A stretch of DNA of 64,000 nucleotides from Pithys albifrons albifrons (GCF_047495875.1 NC_092497.1:60673477-60737476), one strand, 5' to 3'. Numbered from the stretch's first letter, positions 24,517 through 35,855 are shown. Notes: generated from the sequence alone by a model not told the origin. A program made the numbers and translations.

Positions 24517-27500
24517 CTGTGAAGGAAAATAAACCAAAAAACCCACTGAAATTAATTTAGGACAAATCGGGAAAAATAAAGGTGCATGTAAATTTGAAAT
24601 ATACAAGCTTTTAGGGGAGGTTAGTAGAAGTGATGGACACATTTCGAGTTTCTGGGCACTTTCATGCATGAAAGTTGCTCTTCATCCAATCTCCACAACA
24701 GGCAGGAGAGAATGATTAGCAAAAATTCAGATACTAAAAAGACATTCCTCCCATTAACTAGAAGCAAGTTATTACTTCTCCCAGATTGCTCTCAACTGGA
24801 GACTGAACTTGTCTTTCCCACTCCTGTCCCACAGTTGACATAAGTGAAAACTGGCACACAGGAATGGCTCATAGGTAAGCCAGTAACTTGTACACCTTTT
24901 TCAATCCGTAAAACCTTAAAATACATTTGAATTTCTTAAAACACCTTGAATTTACTTGTTAGAGAAAATCTTACACCACTTTTGGAATGTTTACTAAATT
25001 AAATTTGAGTCAAATCTTAAGCCAAGCAGCTGTTGCAAAATAAGAATAAAGCAGAGATAAGTGGTGGCTTACCACATGATAAAAGTCCATCTTCATAGCT
25101 TGTGGTGTAAGAGAAATCAACAAACTCCCTTGGTGCTATGATGTTCCAGAGCTGGCCAGCAGTTGTATAGCGCATCACACAGCAGTTCTTGTTAAGGGAC
25201 AGAAAAAGAAGGGTGAAAAAACCAAAAATACCTCAGTAAAATGAGGAAAGGGAAATTTATGCTTGTAGGCAGTTAGCATTTTTCACAAATGTCACAACCT
25301 CTGTGAACTACGTTGTGAAAACAAGTTCAGTGAGATCTGAATTGCTGTGCCATTTTCCGTCTGAATTTTGGAAGCTGTGAGGACTTGTGGGCTGCAGCTG
25401 AGAGCTGTGAGAGCAGAGAATATCTGGCACCATAAGGGTTTAAAGACCTAAAACTAGAGAACTGTGTCATGCCTGGGAACTGAAAGCCATGTGGCTCTTA
25501 TGTGACTATTACTTAGGAAGTCTGAAAGGATCATGAACAAATTGAAAGAGGACTCCCTTGGTACTAAGATGCTCTGGTCAATACTTTTAATTCACCAAGG
25601 TAAAAACAAAACAATGTGAACAATTTTTCAAAACAGTCTTTCTTGTAAGACAACAGAATTTGTATACATTTTAGGGACTAAGTAGCAAAAATACTTTGTC
25701 ATATAAATCTTCCTTAAGAGACAGAGCAAAACACAACCCATGCTCAAGCCAGACAGACTGATTAGGAGGTTTGAAGTCATACTGAATATCTGCCAGAACA
25801 AAAGTAAGGCTACCAATTCTTTGGCCATCAACTTCAAACCTACCCTTCTTTATTTAGTCCTGACCCTCCCTCTGAATTATTTTGTGTCTCAGTACAAAGC
25901 CATGCCACGCAAGTCAGACCTTCAGGAAGCAGAAGAGGCTGCAGCTTCCGTATGGGGAGATTATTATTATTATTGTTTGTTGTGGAACAGAAAAAAGCAA
26001 GCTGCAAGAAAAGGCTTTGGCATACAGCAATTCTCTATACATGAATTTTATCAGAGGCTACCAGTGCTCTCAGGTCCAAGACAGTAGTGACTGACTCCTT
26101 TCTTTTTTAGCATTGCTAGAGAGATGAATGTCAAGCTTCAGGTTAGGACTGTGCTGCCAGAAAGCCTCATCACTGCATGTATGCACAACGCCCCATGTGC
26201 AGAATGAAAAATGTTAGGATTTATCAGAAGTAATGCTCTGCTGTACTGTTAAATTCATGTATTCATCTATACACATTTCCCATGAGAATCTAAACATGTC
26301 TTCACCTCTTCAAATGTTTCCAAGATGTCCATTGAAGTCATTAAGCTGTCCCAGTCTAGCCTGTAAGGTCCAGGGCGAATATGATCCACTATTCTGTTAG
26401 CAACATCTTCCACCACTCCTTGAGCTTTGTAGCTAGAGAAATATATGTTTACATTTAAAAGTGAGAAATTCTTTATATTCTCTTAATTTGCAACAGTACA
26501 ATTACATTAACACATTGGTACCTGGAGGTACAGTCAGTGGACAGTTGCAGCAGAAAAACATTACAGAAGACCTACGGGTGCATTTATTCTTCTCTGCAAT
26601 AAATGTTATTCTGAGAAACCTTGTCTTTTCCTCTGCAAATACTTTTTAAATGGCAAACTCCTTTCCTGAATAAAAATTAACCTGTTTATTTCTCTATTAA
26701 CTTTTCATTTTGCTCCTCTTACTGGGCTAGCAAGGGAGTTCACCAGGGACAAGTAAAGCTAAAAGAAAGACCAGGAATAGAATGGGAAACATATTTTTCA
26801 TAAAGCAGAAATAACAGTAGTAGAAGCAAGCTAATGAGAAATTACATTATCTTTAGTTCCATATAAGAGTACCAAATAAAATAATTTGATAAAAGACATT
26901 ACAGAACATCCACTTGTTGTCAGGTCTTTCCAGAGATTCCAGTTCCTAAAGGTGAAGAATCCATCAGGACTATTACTTTCAAAATACTTTGTAGTCACTA
27001 AGATGTTCTTTATTGCCAGCTGATAGCCAGTCAAACAAAAGATTCACTTGCACAGTTCACCCATATTCACTCATAATTACCTGCATGGAGGCAATCTCAG
27101 CCATACACTTGGAACTGGAGGACCACAAGAACATGTCAGTGGCTTCCAGGCAGGTGTCTGCAAAGTTCTTCAAAGAGTCCTTAATTTCTACAGGTGTACA
27201 AACAACCCTGGGGTTTTCAGCTGCACGTGGCAGTCACTGCACTCCTGGCAGTCATTCAGGTACACAACCTATTGATGCCAGTTGGCATGTGGCACACTCT
27301 TGGTGTCTGGGGTCATCAACTCCTTCAGATTCAACAGGACTTAAATTCCATGGGGTGTATCAGTATCTGAGATCCTTTCAAACACTACCTTTTCACACAA
27401 CTTTTTGTTTTGTTCAGAGTAGTGTTTTCCAGTAACTATTTCTGTACCTAAACCTATAGATACCAAGAGAATCCAGAGACAGAAACTCACATAGGAAGGG

Positions 27501-29899
27501 CCTTCGTGTCACACAGCTTTCCTACAACTACACACTTGACAGTTTCCTCTATTGTAGCCCCACAGTCACATAGTCCAAGCACTAACACTTCGGACCTACT
27601 AAACATAGACTTTATTCTGTGTGATGTAGGCCATCACTTCAACCGATGGGAGTTCTGTGATCAGTTCCACAGACTTCACTGTTTGTAGTCTACAGATCAT
27701 GCAACACTAAAGCATCAAAATATAACACTACAAAGAAATAACACAAGCACAACAGACAATCCATTTAGCTTCTCCTCTGGAGAATCTGTGTAGCTGAGGG
27801 CTGCAGAATTCACAACTTTAATTTTTAAATTCTACAAAACGCATCTGTGGAACCTTAAAAAATCATCTGCTCTACAGGCAAACTTACAGGTATCCACTGA
27901 ATTCCTCTGATGGTTTACGCCACACAGTTGCATCTTTCTGAAAGAAAATACAAAATACTACGTTAACTGTCACATATACAATTATAAGATGTTCAAAAAA
28001 ATGCTTCAATTTTCCTCGATGAAAAGCAACTAACTTTAGCATTAACTGTGGTTCACCCCAAAGTGTTCATTGATCTGGGCACGCAGGATATGTGTCAGGT
28101 ATCTCTTACTTGCTATATTCAACTCTGTCAAAAAAATCAGACAACTGCCTTTCTCAGTATCAAATGCTAGAAGTCTGCACAGAAATAGGGTTGGTAGGCC
28201 AAGCCAGTTTGGTATGAAAACATACAGAATAATGGAACCACATTACCAGGCAAAACCTTTCAGGGAAAAGACAACTGGAAAGCCATTACCTGGATGCTAC
28301 TCAGACAGGAGGACCACACAACTTCTGGTTGCACTCCTCTAACACATGACCTGACAGATGTGTGCACGAGGTGCTGACAGTGGTAGACTAAAAAGCGTAA
28401 GCTACCCTTCCCTCCCACTAAAAGTGTCTTGCAAACAGTAGTCTATTTATTATAAGATTACATAGAGAAAATAAACAAGTATCTTCTGATTTTTATGCAA
28501 CTAAGACATGAAAGTTCTGTACAATATCTCTGTATTTTGGTGTTAAAGAAAGTACCATATGGCACCACTTTATTTGGAATCATGATTATATAAGCACAAA
28601 GGAACTCTTTAAGGCATTTTGAAGCAAAACAGATCTCCTCGGTGATAGGTAAAGCTCTGAATGTCTTTTACAGGCACAATACCCAAAATGGAAAGAAGGG
28701 AGGGAGGAAGGAAAAGAGAATGAGAGGGAGGAAGAGACAGAGCAAGGGAGGCAAAAAGGAAGTCCAACTAGAAATTTTACAGAGGTAAAAATCTGAGATG
28801 CAGGTAACTTCCTAAAGGAATACAACAGTACTTAAGAGTTAACACAGGAATACAGGAGACAATACTTAGGACAGCAGAAGATGTACAGGTGTATGGGAAG
28901 ATGAAATGCTTGGATGTTGTTTCTACCTTTAAAGACAGTGAATTTGTTAATTTTGCAAATAATCAAGTTACTTTTGGAACACCTGACTCTCTCTTATCAA
29001 TATCTGCTCATGAAGCTAAAAACATAAATGGAAGTCCCACTCAAACCACTGTAACTAAAGGGCAAAGATAGAAATCTGCCACACTAGTCCTACCACATTG
29101 CTACACTGCAACACCCAAATACATTTCTACGTTCTATGCAGGACAGGACAAAAAGGTTCACCCAGCCTAGAACTAACGCACCAGCAAAGTGTATTTAGCT
29201 TGCTGAAGCAGGACACAAAAAACCCAGGCAGATCAAAAGAAGGGTATAGCAAACCAGAGAAAGCAGGGCCTGTATTCCCTTTTGTGGAAGGAAACTTAGG
29301 GTAACATAGGGGCTCTGAAGGTAACAGCAATGTGAAGCAGTATAAGGGAAAGAATTGAGAATTATGTCACTTCTTAAGAGGAAGACATTTGGAAACTGAC
29401 GCCTGATGGATGAGTTCAAGCACTATTGAGAAAGAGATTCTAAAGGCCAGCAGATCCTACCTGCCTTGTTGGAAGAACACGTGAGCCTCTTGCAACACTG
29501 CTAGTGTTAATTATTTCATATTTCGCTTTAAGTCAAGCCCAAAAGCCTACCCAGGTAGGATACCTCCGTGAGACACTTCTCTGAAAACGAGAGTACATCT
29601 GCAACCAGGAAAAACACACTCAGCCACCTAAAGATGCTCTGCCCTAGAGGGGCGATTTCACAGCGCTGTCACATCAAAAGTCCTGCAGCACCTGGCCAAG
29701 TGTTTCACACAAAACGGGCTCTTTCCGCAGCAGTGACCCCCAGCTTCCCCAGGAGCAAGGACCGGGACAGCCGCACAGAGACAGCAGCACTCACGGTTTT
29801 CTTGGCTACCCTCCACTCGCCGTCGGCGATGCCGTGGTACCGCACCAGCGTGTTCCGCAGCCTCGCAGACAGGGCCGCCGGGTTCGGCAGGGGATCCAT
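24290..29899 (-). CDS. STARD4: StAR-related lipid transfer protein 4 (START-domain sterol carrier), complete five-exon gene
   Basis: STARD4 is a small soluble START-domain protein that moves cholesterol between membranes (plasma membrane, endocytic recycling compartment, ER). Exons on the minus strand are 29899-29795, 27937-27888, 26432-26306, 25187-25073 and 24516-24290: 624 nt, or 207 residues, against 205 in human. All junctions have GT-AG sites and consistent phases. Landmarks are the N-terminal helix ([20 protein letters not shown]), [56 protein letters not shown], the omega-loop region [28 protein letters not shown], and the C-terminal lid helix [19 protein letters not shown]. These match human STARD4 throughout. 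I chose ATG 29899-29897 because [14 protein letters not shown] aligns with the human start. The frame stays open upstream to a GTG at 29953, but no ATG lies between. Confidence 0.96.
25073..25187 (-). CDS. STARD4: STARD4 coding exon 4
   Basis: The 115-nt exon lies between the acceptor AACAAG and the donor GTAAGC. It encodes [20 protein letters not shown] then [18 protein letters not shown] plus the first base of a Gly codon. The acceptor has a weak pyrimidine tract (CCCTTAACAAG) compared with the other STARD4 acceptors. Confidence 0.92.
26306..26432 (-). CDS. STARD4: STARD4 coding exon 3
   Basis: The 127-nt exon lies between the acceptor TTTCTCTAG and the donor GTGAAG. It completes the split Leu codon and encodes [20 protein letters not shown], then [20 protein letters not shown] and EE, ending in phase 0. 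The acidic and aromatic residues of the START beta-sheet (RLDWDSLM) are conserved. Confidence 0.93.
27888..27937 (-). CDS. STARD4: STARD4 coding exon 2
   Basis: This is a 50-nt micro-exon between the acceptor TATTTTCTTTCAG and the donor GTAAGT. It encodes [16 protein letters not shown] plus two bases of a Leu codon. It matches the human [17 protein letters not shown] segment and is too short to stand out as an open reading frame. Confidence 0.93.
27938..29794 (-). other. STARD4 intron 1
   Basis: A 1.86-kb GT-AG intron that passes from the CpG island into AT-rich DNA and contains the purine-rich tract at 28.7 kb. Confidence 0.85.
28688..28745. repeat. Purine-rich GGAA/GGGA tract
   Basis: Irregular GGAAG, GGGAGG and GAGAG units in the first STARD4 intron give a polypurine run on the plus strand. 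Confidence 0.8.
29795..29899 (-). CDS. STARD4: STARD4 coding exon 1
   Basis: The exon encodes residues 1-35, [20 protein letters not shown] then [15 protein letters not shown]. It ends in phase 0 at the donor ACC|GTGAGT. The start codon has G at +4 but C at -3, so the initiation context is only moderate. The exon lies inside the CpG island, and its GC content contrasts with the AT-rich later exons. Confidence 0.93.
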
Positions 29900-30359
29900 C
29901 CGCTTCCCTCCCTCGCGGAGATGCCCAATCACACAGACACACGCCGGGAACACGGCGGCGGGTCAGGGATGCCGACAGCAGCACGCACGCTCCGCACCCC
30001 CGCGCTGCCGGCAGCGGACGCACAAACCACCGCCGCGGGCACTCGTGTGCATGTCCCCGCTTGCCCGGGGCTCAGGCCGAGATCCAGCGGCCGGTCCCGG
30101 CTCGCCGGGCACTTCCCGCACCTCCCGGCACTTCCCGGAGCATCCAAGGGAAGGCGGGACAGACGCGCTCCCGCCGCCCGTGTCCACCCCGCGCGACGCC
30201 GACAGCCAATCAGAGCGCGGCTGCTCTCCCTGTGCGGCCAATGGCGGCGCGGTCCGCCGGGCGCGCCCCAAAGGGTCCCTCCCCCAGGCGCGCATCACGA
30301 GGACCTACCGACATGTCGCGGCTGTGTCGTCACGGGCCGGGAAGCGGGGGCTGTCCCTG

Positions 30360-30364
30360 ATTGG
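30360..30364 (-). promoter_or_regulatory. CCAAT box (NF-Y) next to the SRE
   Basis: The plus strand ATTGG is CCAAT on the gene strand. It lies 11 bp to the gene-proximal side of the SRE. SREBPs are weak activators that normally cooperate with NF-Y or Sp1 bound within about 20 bp, so this spacing is functionally suggestive. Confidence 0.55.
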
Positions 30365-30375
30365 GGATGGAGCGA

Positions 30376-30385
30376 GTGGGGTGAT
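30376..30385 (-). promoter_or_regulatory. Sterol regulatory element (SREBP site) of STARD4
   Basis: The minus strand reads ATCACCCCAC, identical to the classical SRE-1 decamer of the LDL receptor promoter. It lies about 477 bp upstream of the STARD4 start codon. STARD4 is an established SREBP-2 target in mammals, so both the position and the sequence fit the known regulation. Confidence 0.75.
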
Positions 30386-30388
30386 GGT

Positions 30389-30404
30389 GAGGCGGGGCCA
30401 CGCC
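30389..30404 (-). promoter_or_regulatory. GC box (Sp1/KLF) next to the SRE
   Basis: The minus strand reads GGCGTGGCCCCGCCTC, containing CCCCGCC plus a GCGTGG element. It starts 4 bp distal to the SRE. Sp1 next to an SRE is the arrangement of the LDL receptor promoter. Confidence 0.5.
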
Positions 30405-30494
30405 TGACCTTGGCGTGGGGCGTGGGAAGACACGCTGCTGTCACGGCAACGCTACGCCCCGTCGTCTGAGGTGGTAGCGCGTTACGGCGCCTGG

Positions 30495-30500
30495 CACGTG
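30495..30500. promoter_or_regulatory. Palindromic E-box CACGTG
   Basis: A perfect CACGTG lies at the upstream edge of the CpG island. USF, MYC and also SREBP can bind this sequence. Function is inferred from location only. Confidence 0.3.
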
Positions 30501-30574
30501 TGCGTGTCGCTGCCACTTCGTACTGATATCCCCGGGTGTCCCAAAGATAAATTTTTTGACAGTAGGATTGCCTT

Positions 30575-31105
30575 GTGTAGCGGCTTTAAACCCAGCTGGA
30601 AATTAAGCACCACGCAGACGCTGGCTCAAACCTCATCTCCCACTCCTGCATCCCCCAACCAAATCCCAGTGGAACAGGGAGGAGAATCAAAGTGGGACTT
30701 GTAGGTTAAGAACGGTTTTTATAATCGGAAATAAAAAATACAGCAATTATGGTAAATTATAATAATAATTACAAGGGGAAAAAACAAAACAAGTGATGCA
30801 CAATACAATTGTTCACCACCCACTGATGAAAGCCAGGCCCCGCTTCCCAAACCCAGATTGGCCCTTTCTGGATGACTCCACCCTGTTTGTGTACTGTGCA
30901 TAATGTTCTGTGTTGTGGAATATCCTTTTGGTCAGGTTGAGTCACCTGTCCCAGGTATGCTTCCTCCCAGCTTTTGTGAACCTCTCCCTGGCAGAGCATG
31001 AGACAGGAAAAAATCCATCAGTTTGGGATAAAGACAACTTAGCAAAACCCCAAAACATCGGTGTGTTATCAACACCATTCTCATTGCAACTTAAGGTTTA
31101 GGGTT
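30575..31105 (-). mobile_element. ERV LTR immediately upstream of STARD4
   Basis: On the minus strand the block contains GATGTTTTGGGGTTTTGC, GAGAGGTTCACAAAAGCTGG, GTGCATCACTTGTTTTG, a TAATTATTATTATAATT tract and a 3' end reading GGTGCTTAATTTCCAGCTGG followed by GTTTAAAGCCGCTACACA. I recognise this pattern as an abundant avian ERV LTR. Exact ends and target duplication could not be identified. Its orientation is the same as STARD4, and its 3' edge is only about 55 bp from the CpG island. Confidence 0.65.
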
Positions 31106-31130
31106 CGATGTGCTTCCATGTCAAGATGTA

Positions 31131-31420
31131 GAGGGAGGTTAACAAAGCCTGGAAGAAGGATGTACTGTTGCAAAATGTGTACTATGTAAAATTTGCTTCA
31201 GGAAGGATGTTCTTTAATATTTTATCTTTGCATACTTTCAAGCTTAATGACAAGAAAAGATAATTAATCCCTGAAACAGGAGCCAACAAGCGCCAAGTGA
31301 TGTCCAGGTGTTAGAAAAACAAATTACTTGTTGGTAGAATTGCTTTGTTAATGTGCTTGACATATTTCAATGACATCTGACTAGAGGGAGGTTAACAAGG
31401 CTTGGGAAGAAAAATGTACA
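31131..31420 (+). repeat. Imperfect direct repeat, about 35 bp, 253 bp apart
   Basis: GAGGGAGGTTAACAAAGCCT at about 31131 recurs as GAGGGAGGTTAACAAGGCTT at about 31384. Both copies are followed by GGAAGAA-type and ATGTAC sequence. The spacing suggests a duplicated segment within, or overlapping the edge of, the neighbouring LTR. Confidence 0.7.
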
Positions 31421-31912
31421 ATTGATAGCAGACACAAAGAATGCAGAAATTAAGGGCCACAAAGACATCTGGCAGAATGACCACAATATAGAAGAAACTA
31501 ATAGAGGCCACTCAGCAGTGGTGCTGAACCCAGACCCAGCTGGCCAGGAGGTAATTCCAGCAGGAGCAGATCGTGACCAGCTCTGGCCACTAACTCCAGA
31601 AACACACAGACTCCAAGGAAGGGAAAAACTGAGCATGCAGACTAATTAGCCGGAGAAGGGAGAGAACCATTAACCACTAGAAGATAGAGTATTAATTAGT
31701 AAGACTACTAGGTAACTTGTACCCAGTGTACATCAATGCCTTTCCTTGCTAAAATGTATGAATAGGGAAAAGTTTTCAGGCTGGTGCTGACTTTGTGGAT
31801 TTGTCACCCAGTGCCCCTTTTTGTGCTGAAGAACCAATACAATCAAACACCTCCACACTGTGCATGGTCAGCCTCTTGCACACTGGGTGCAAGAACCTGT
31901 TTTGGGACAACA
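31166..31912 (+). mobile_element. Solo ERV LTR (putative)
   Basis: The block starts TGTTG and ends CAACA (31908-31912), a 5-bp inverted repeat, flanked by GTAC at 31162-31165 and 31913-31916. Near its right end is an R/U5-like stretch, GAACCAATACAATCAAACAC, resembling retroviral poly(A) regions. No gag, pol or env reading frames adjoin it. The boundaries are tentative because a 35-bp segment just outside the proposed start is repeated inside the element. Confidence 0.5.
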
Positions 31913-31916
31913 GTAC

Positions 31917-34594
31917 AGGCTTCTTGGCAGTGGACATATAAAATTTTACATAGGGCTGCAGCTTTCAAGACTCCTGTGGCTGTTCAGCTGAAGCATGTCC
32001 TGCAAGTGCTGATGTGGTAGGCAGGACCAGTGAAGGCTTCCCCAGGTCAGCACACCCAGGTGACTGTAAAAGACAAAATTCTTGTAAGGGCAGAAAGATA
32101 AATGGGCCAAGAAGTGGGTGATTAGAGTTGGGGGGACAACAGACCTTCTTTGTGTGGCAATACATTGTTCATTTTGGCCAATACTGGCTACCAAAATGGG
32201 TGTTTTGAATAGTTGTGTTCTCAATACAGGACTTTACAATAGGCCTTCTGAACTGTCCCTAGATCGCTTTGCAATTTAGAACTCTTAATCATTTTTCCTT
32301 AAACGATAACGGGTCACTAAACAAAGATCATGCTTTTAAGGTCATACTAAACAAAAAAAAAGAGGATGTCTTACGTGCAGTCCTTGAAATTTTACAATGT
32401 AAAATCAAAACAGGAGTTTTGAGCTGAAAGCATAGTGATATTACAGGAACATATTTCACCATCTTCCTTCAGACTCCTGTCTGTAATCTTTCTCTGAGTG
32501 AAAAAGTGTACATTTGACCAGTCCCTGGCTGCTTTCTCTGTTCTTCCTTTGCCTGTTGCTCTCCTTAAAGACCAGTGTTTTCTTGCCTTTCTTCCCCACA
32601 GACTGATAGCTAAACCAATGTAAGTTGGTTGAAATTTTAAAAGGAATTCTTTTTGTTGTTGTTTTGGCTTGTTTGTTTTTATTAGGAGAGAATGACAAGT
32701 TTGTATAGGAAAATGCTGATTTTTTTATTTTGTTATTTTTTAATGAAATGTGATTTGTAGAAATGTTTCATGTTTCTGTGAGGTGGATGTATTTTAATAG
32801 AAGTTTGGCTGGTCTCTTGGAAGTGCTCTGGCAGCTCATACAGCAAGTTTCTTAAGTTTAAGAGGTCTTTAAGCCTTCTGTAAAACCCGTGGATACTCTT
32901 TATTCTCATATTCAATATTTATTTTATGATTTGAGCTAATTGGGTGCCTTTGGGGCTTCTGAATTGGTTCCTGCTCACAGGAAAAGAGGTTCTTCCATAT
33001 ATTCTGGGCTTTCCAGCTGTGCAGAGCAAAGAGTCACTGAAGCATGTGAGATAACTGATGTTCAAGTGGTGCTGTACATGTTTCCTGTGTTGTGTTCCTT
33101 CACTAGTTACAGCAATACCTACAGTTCTACCAGTTCGAATTTGTCCTTGAGAAAAGTGCTGTGAGGAGCTGAATGTTAAATGTTGGCAGCAATGCCATAG
33201 CTGAGCTTTTGCTGCTCCTTCCTGGTAATCTTTGTGGCACTTCTCTACAGCAGTAAGTCCTGAACCACTCCCAGCTTCCACTGTATCATGCCTTAGATAT
33301 GCAATATTGCTGGAGAGGAACATCTCTTCTTCTTATTACTCAACACCTCGCACTGGGGAATTTTGATTATCGTGATAGGTGGGACCCACAAATACTGTAG
33401 AAACCCCAAAATACCTCTGTCACCCAACTGGAAAGTAACATCTGCATTCACCTCCCTGAAGATGAATGATTGTCTTAGAGTGCCTGACATTTTGTGCTAG
33501 AAATACTGTTGTTTGAAGAAGTGTGAGACTAGCACTTAATTTTAGTTAATCCATTCCTAGGATTTGGTCATTGAAGATGCTCCTCTGTAAAATGCGTAAC
33601 AAATAGTAATGAGTGCACTTTGTGGGGGTTTTCAAACACAAGAACCAATAGACATTTAACCCTAGTGTCTCAAAAGTTAATAAAACATGTGCAGGTTGCC
33701 AAACACATTGGACCAAGTTCTGCCTTTGTAGCAAGGGATATGGAACCACTAATATATGCTCACTCCTGTGTGACCCTCAGCAGCCTGGTTCCAATCCCAA
33801 ACCATGCCCAAGCATTTTACTGGATGAAATCTTGACTCCAGCTGCTGGAAGAAGAACAAATGGCACACAATTGCCTCATTAAAGTTATTCTGACCAATTT
33901 TTCTTTCTTAAATTTAAATGTATTTAGTACACTTTCCAGATAAAAACACTGTCTTTGAAGTCCCTTCCCACCTGGTATCTCAGGAATCTGAACTCAGCAG
34001 GCTGCCCTTTACAATGTATTTGATATTCTCAAAATTAAGTGTAATTTGAACTTATTCTCACACAGAGAGCTCAAAAAAAAGTTATTGAGAAAGCCTGTTC
34101 TGTTCAATAGGCACTTTAAGTCATATTTTGTCCTTCCAAGACTGCTCCTTGCTATTTCAGCTGGCTTGAATGTAAGAAGATGCAGCATCTCTGTTTAGAA
34201 TTAAATTATTACAGCTCTTCAGAGCAAAATCTGAATTTTGGAAATGAAAGGCAATCCAAGATCACTGTTACTAGGCTTCCTGTTTTCTACCTGCTTTTTA
34301 TCAACTAATCAATAGCACAGACAAGTTGAAAAGGCAGGATTCTTTTTGTCCTGATTTCCCACTTCATTATGAGCTTTCTGCTTCCTACAAACATTGACTA
34401 AGGCTTGTGGAATTAGAGACATCAGAGCTGAAGTCTGATGCAGAAGTCTGGAGATAATGGCCTCTGGCATCCTTTATTCTTTTGGGCATCTGCATCCCTT
34501 TGACTGATGGGTTGGTAAGAGATGTTAGAGAACTTTTCAAGAAGGAAAACGTGACCATCATTTTTGATAATGCTTTTAAAGAAATATAAGCATT
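31917..34594. other. Intergenic, nothing recognised
   Basis: AT-rich unique sequence upstream of STARD4 with no gene or clear repeat. Confidence 0.5.
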
Positions 34595-34845
34595 TTTTTA
34601 CTCCAGCCTGTCCAGGTCCCTCTGGATGGCAGCACAACCCTCTGGTATATCAGCCCTTCCTCCCAGTTTGGGCAGTGCACCTGTCCCATCATCCAGACCA
34701 TTCATGAAGCTGTGACACAGGTTTAGACCAAATATTGACCTCCGGGGACACTTCTCCAACCAGACTTTGTGCCACTGACCACCAACCCCCTCACTATGTG
34801 GTCATCCAGCTGATACTTCAGCAACCTCTTTATGAAGATCTTGTG
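34595..34845 (-). mobile_element. CR1 LINE internal fragment
   Basis: CAGCCTGTCCAGGTCCCTCT, then GGATGGCAGCACAACCCTCT and the later ACCAACCCCCTCACTATGTG, is typical minus-oriented CR1 sequence. Both ends are truncated. Confidence 0.75.
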
Positions 34846-35731
34846 AGAAATTCTGCAGTTACTTTTCTTCTACAGTTGACCTCTAAGATTTTTTTCCCCC
34901 CACCTCTTTAACTACCCAATTTGTGTTCTCTGTCAGGAAAATAAAATAGAAGTATTGAGGTTTGCAACTCAGCTGTAAGTAGAACACTTGAAATTTGAAC
35001 TTCCAGAAAAAGCTGCTCTGGAAAACCATGGTCTTGAAATATCCTGGACAGAGCATTCTGCAAGTGGCACAGCAGGCCTGACATTTAACTAAAACTATTT
35101 TGTTTTGAAACTTTCTACTGACTCATCTGAAATTACATGGCCCAGAAAATTTCTCAGTAAATAATAGACCAGCAGGAGTGTTTTGCCCTTAACCACTCTT
35201 GATGTTTTCAGTCAGACTAGCATAGCATTTCAGCTGGCAGAAAAACTGCTGGAGAAGTCTGAGTTTCTTGGAAGATCAGCCAATGAAATCCTGAGAGCCT
35301 ATTTCTTACTGAAAAAATACACAAATGTTGTTCACCCAACAAACTGTCACATGAGCAGCTAAATGTAATTGAGTATACATCTGTGTTAGGCGACTCTTTC
35401 AAATCCAGCGTGGGCAAAATGTGGGATTTTTCACAGAAATATGTCCTAGGCATGAAGAAAACAAATAACTTTGTTTTGTGTTGGGCAGTTCAGCCAGCGA
35501 AGCTATTCTAGCTGCAGGTTATTCCAATTTTGTTTAAAAAAATGAGTCACAGTGAATAAAAAGCCAAAACAACAACTCAAAACAAACCTTGCAGAAAACC
35601 TCCAATATTCTTCATGTCTGATCTTCAACCAGTTGTTTAAACTCTTTGACTGGATTTAGGAAGTGTACAATGTGATACCTTTTCATCAGAGGATGGTGGA
35701 AAGCAAGTCTTTATTTATTTTCTACTCGTTG

Positions 35732-35855
35732 GTCCTATGCAGTTAAATGCCTCCCTGACATCCGATCCCGTCAGATCTCGGAAGCTAAGCAGGGTCAGCC
35801 CCGGATTAGTACTTGCATGGGAGATCTCCTGGGAAATGCTGGGTGCTGTAGGTTC
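35732..35855 (+). pseudogene. 5S rRNA-like head of the SINE
   Basis: About 120 bp are homologous to 5S rRNA from CCTATG through GGGTGCTGTAGGTT. Diagnostic cores are retained, but the 5' third is diverged and the terminal stem is mismatched. It is therefore not a functional 5S rRNA gene; it is the promoter-bearing head of the retroposon. Confidence 0.85.

Larger units (their letters stand above)
24517..27887 (-). other. STARD4 introns 2-4 (exons 3 and 4 lie within)
   Basis: The introns are 24517-25072, 25188-26305 and 26433-27887, each bounded by GT-AG. They hold an ATT microsatellite near 25960 and no recognisable mobile elements, so they are compact and repeat-poor. Confidence 0.85.
29640..30520. 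promoter_or_regulatory. STARD4: CpG island spanning STARD4 exon 1 and promoter
   Basis: The GC content and CpG density are far above the rest of the window, with dense CG dinucleotides from about 29.64 to 30.52 kb. No TATA box is evident near the likely start region. The island contains several CCAAT boxes (plus strand 30206-30210 and 30238-30242; minus strand 30364-30360) and GC boxes, typical of a housekeeping-type promoter with dispersed initiation. Confidence 0.85.

Noticed and set aside
27013..27435. 140-codon plus-strand frame within STARD4
   Set aside because: Antisense to a STARD4 intron, with no homology.
29897..29953. N-terminal extension of STARD4 upstream of ATG 29899
   Set aside because: The frame is open, but position 29953 is GTG and there is no ATG between. 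The family start aligns with MDPLPNP.
29568..30407. Plus-strand open frame of 279 codons across the CpG island
   Set aside because: It is antisense to STARD4 exon 1 and its promoter. The composition is Arg/Pro/Ala-rich as expected from GC-rich DNA with few stops, and it has no homology or splice support. The neighbouring 211-codon frame is rejected for the same reason.
35732..35855. Functional 5S rRNA gene
   Set aside because: The 5' third and terminal stem are diverged, there is no T-run terminator directly after the 5S part, and the unit continues into a SINE body bounded by target duplications.
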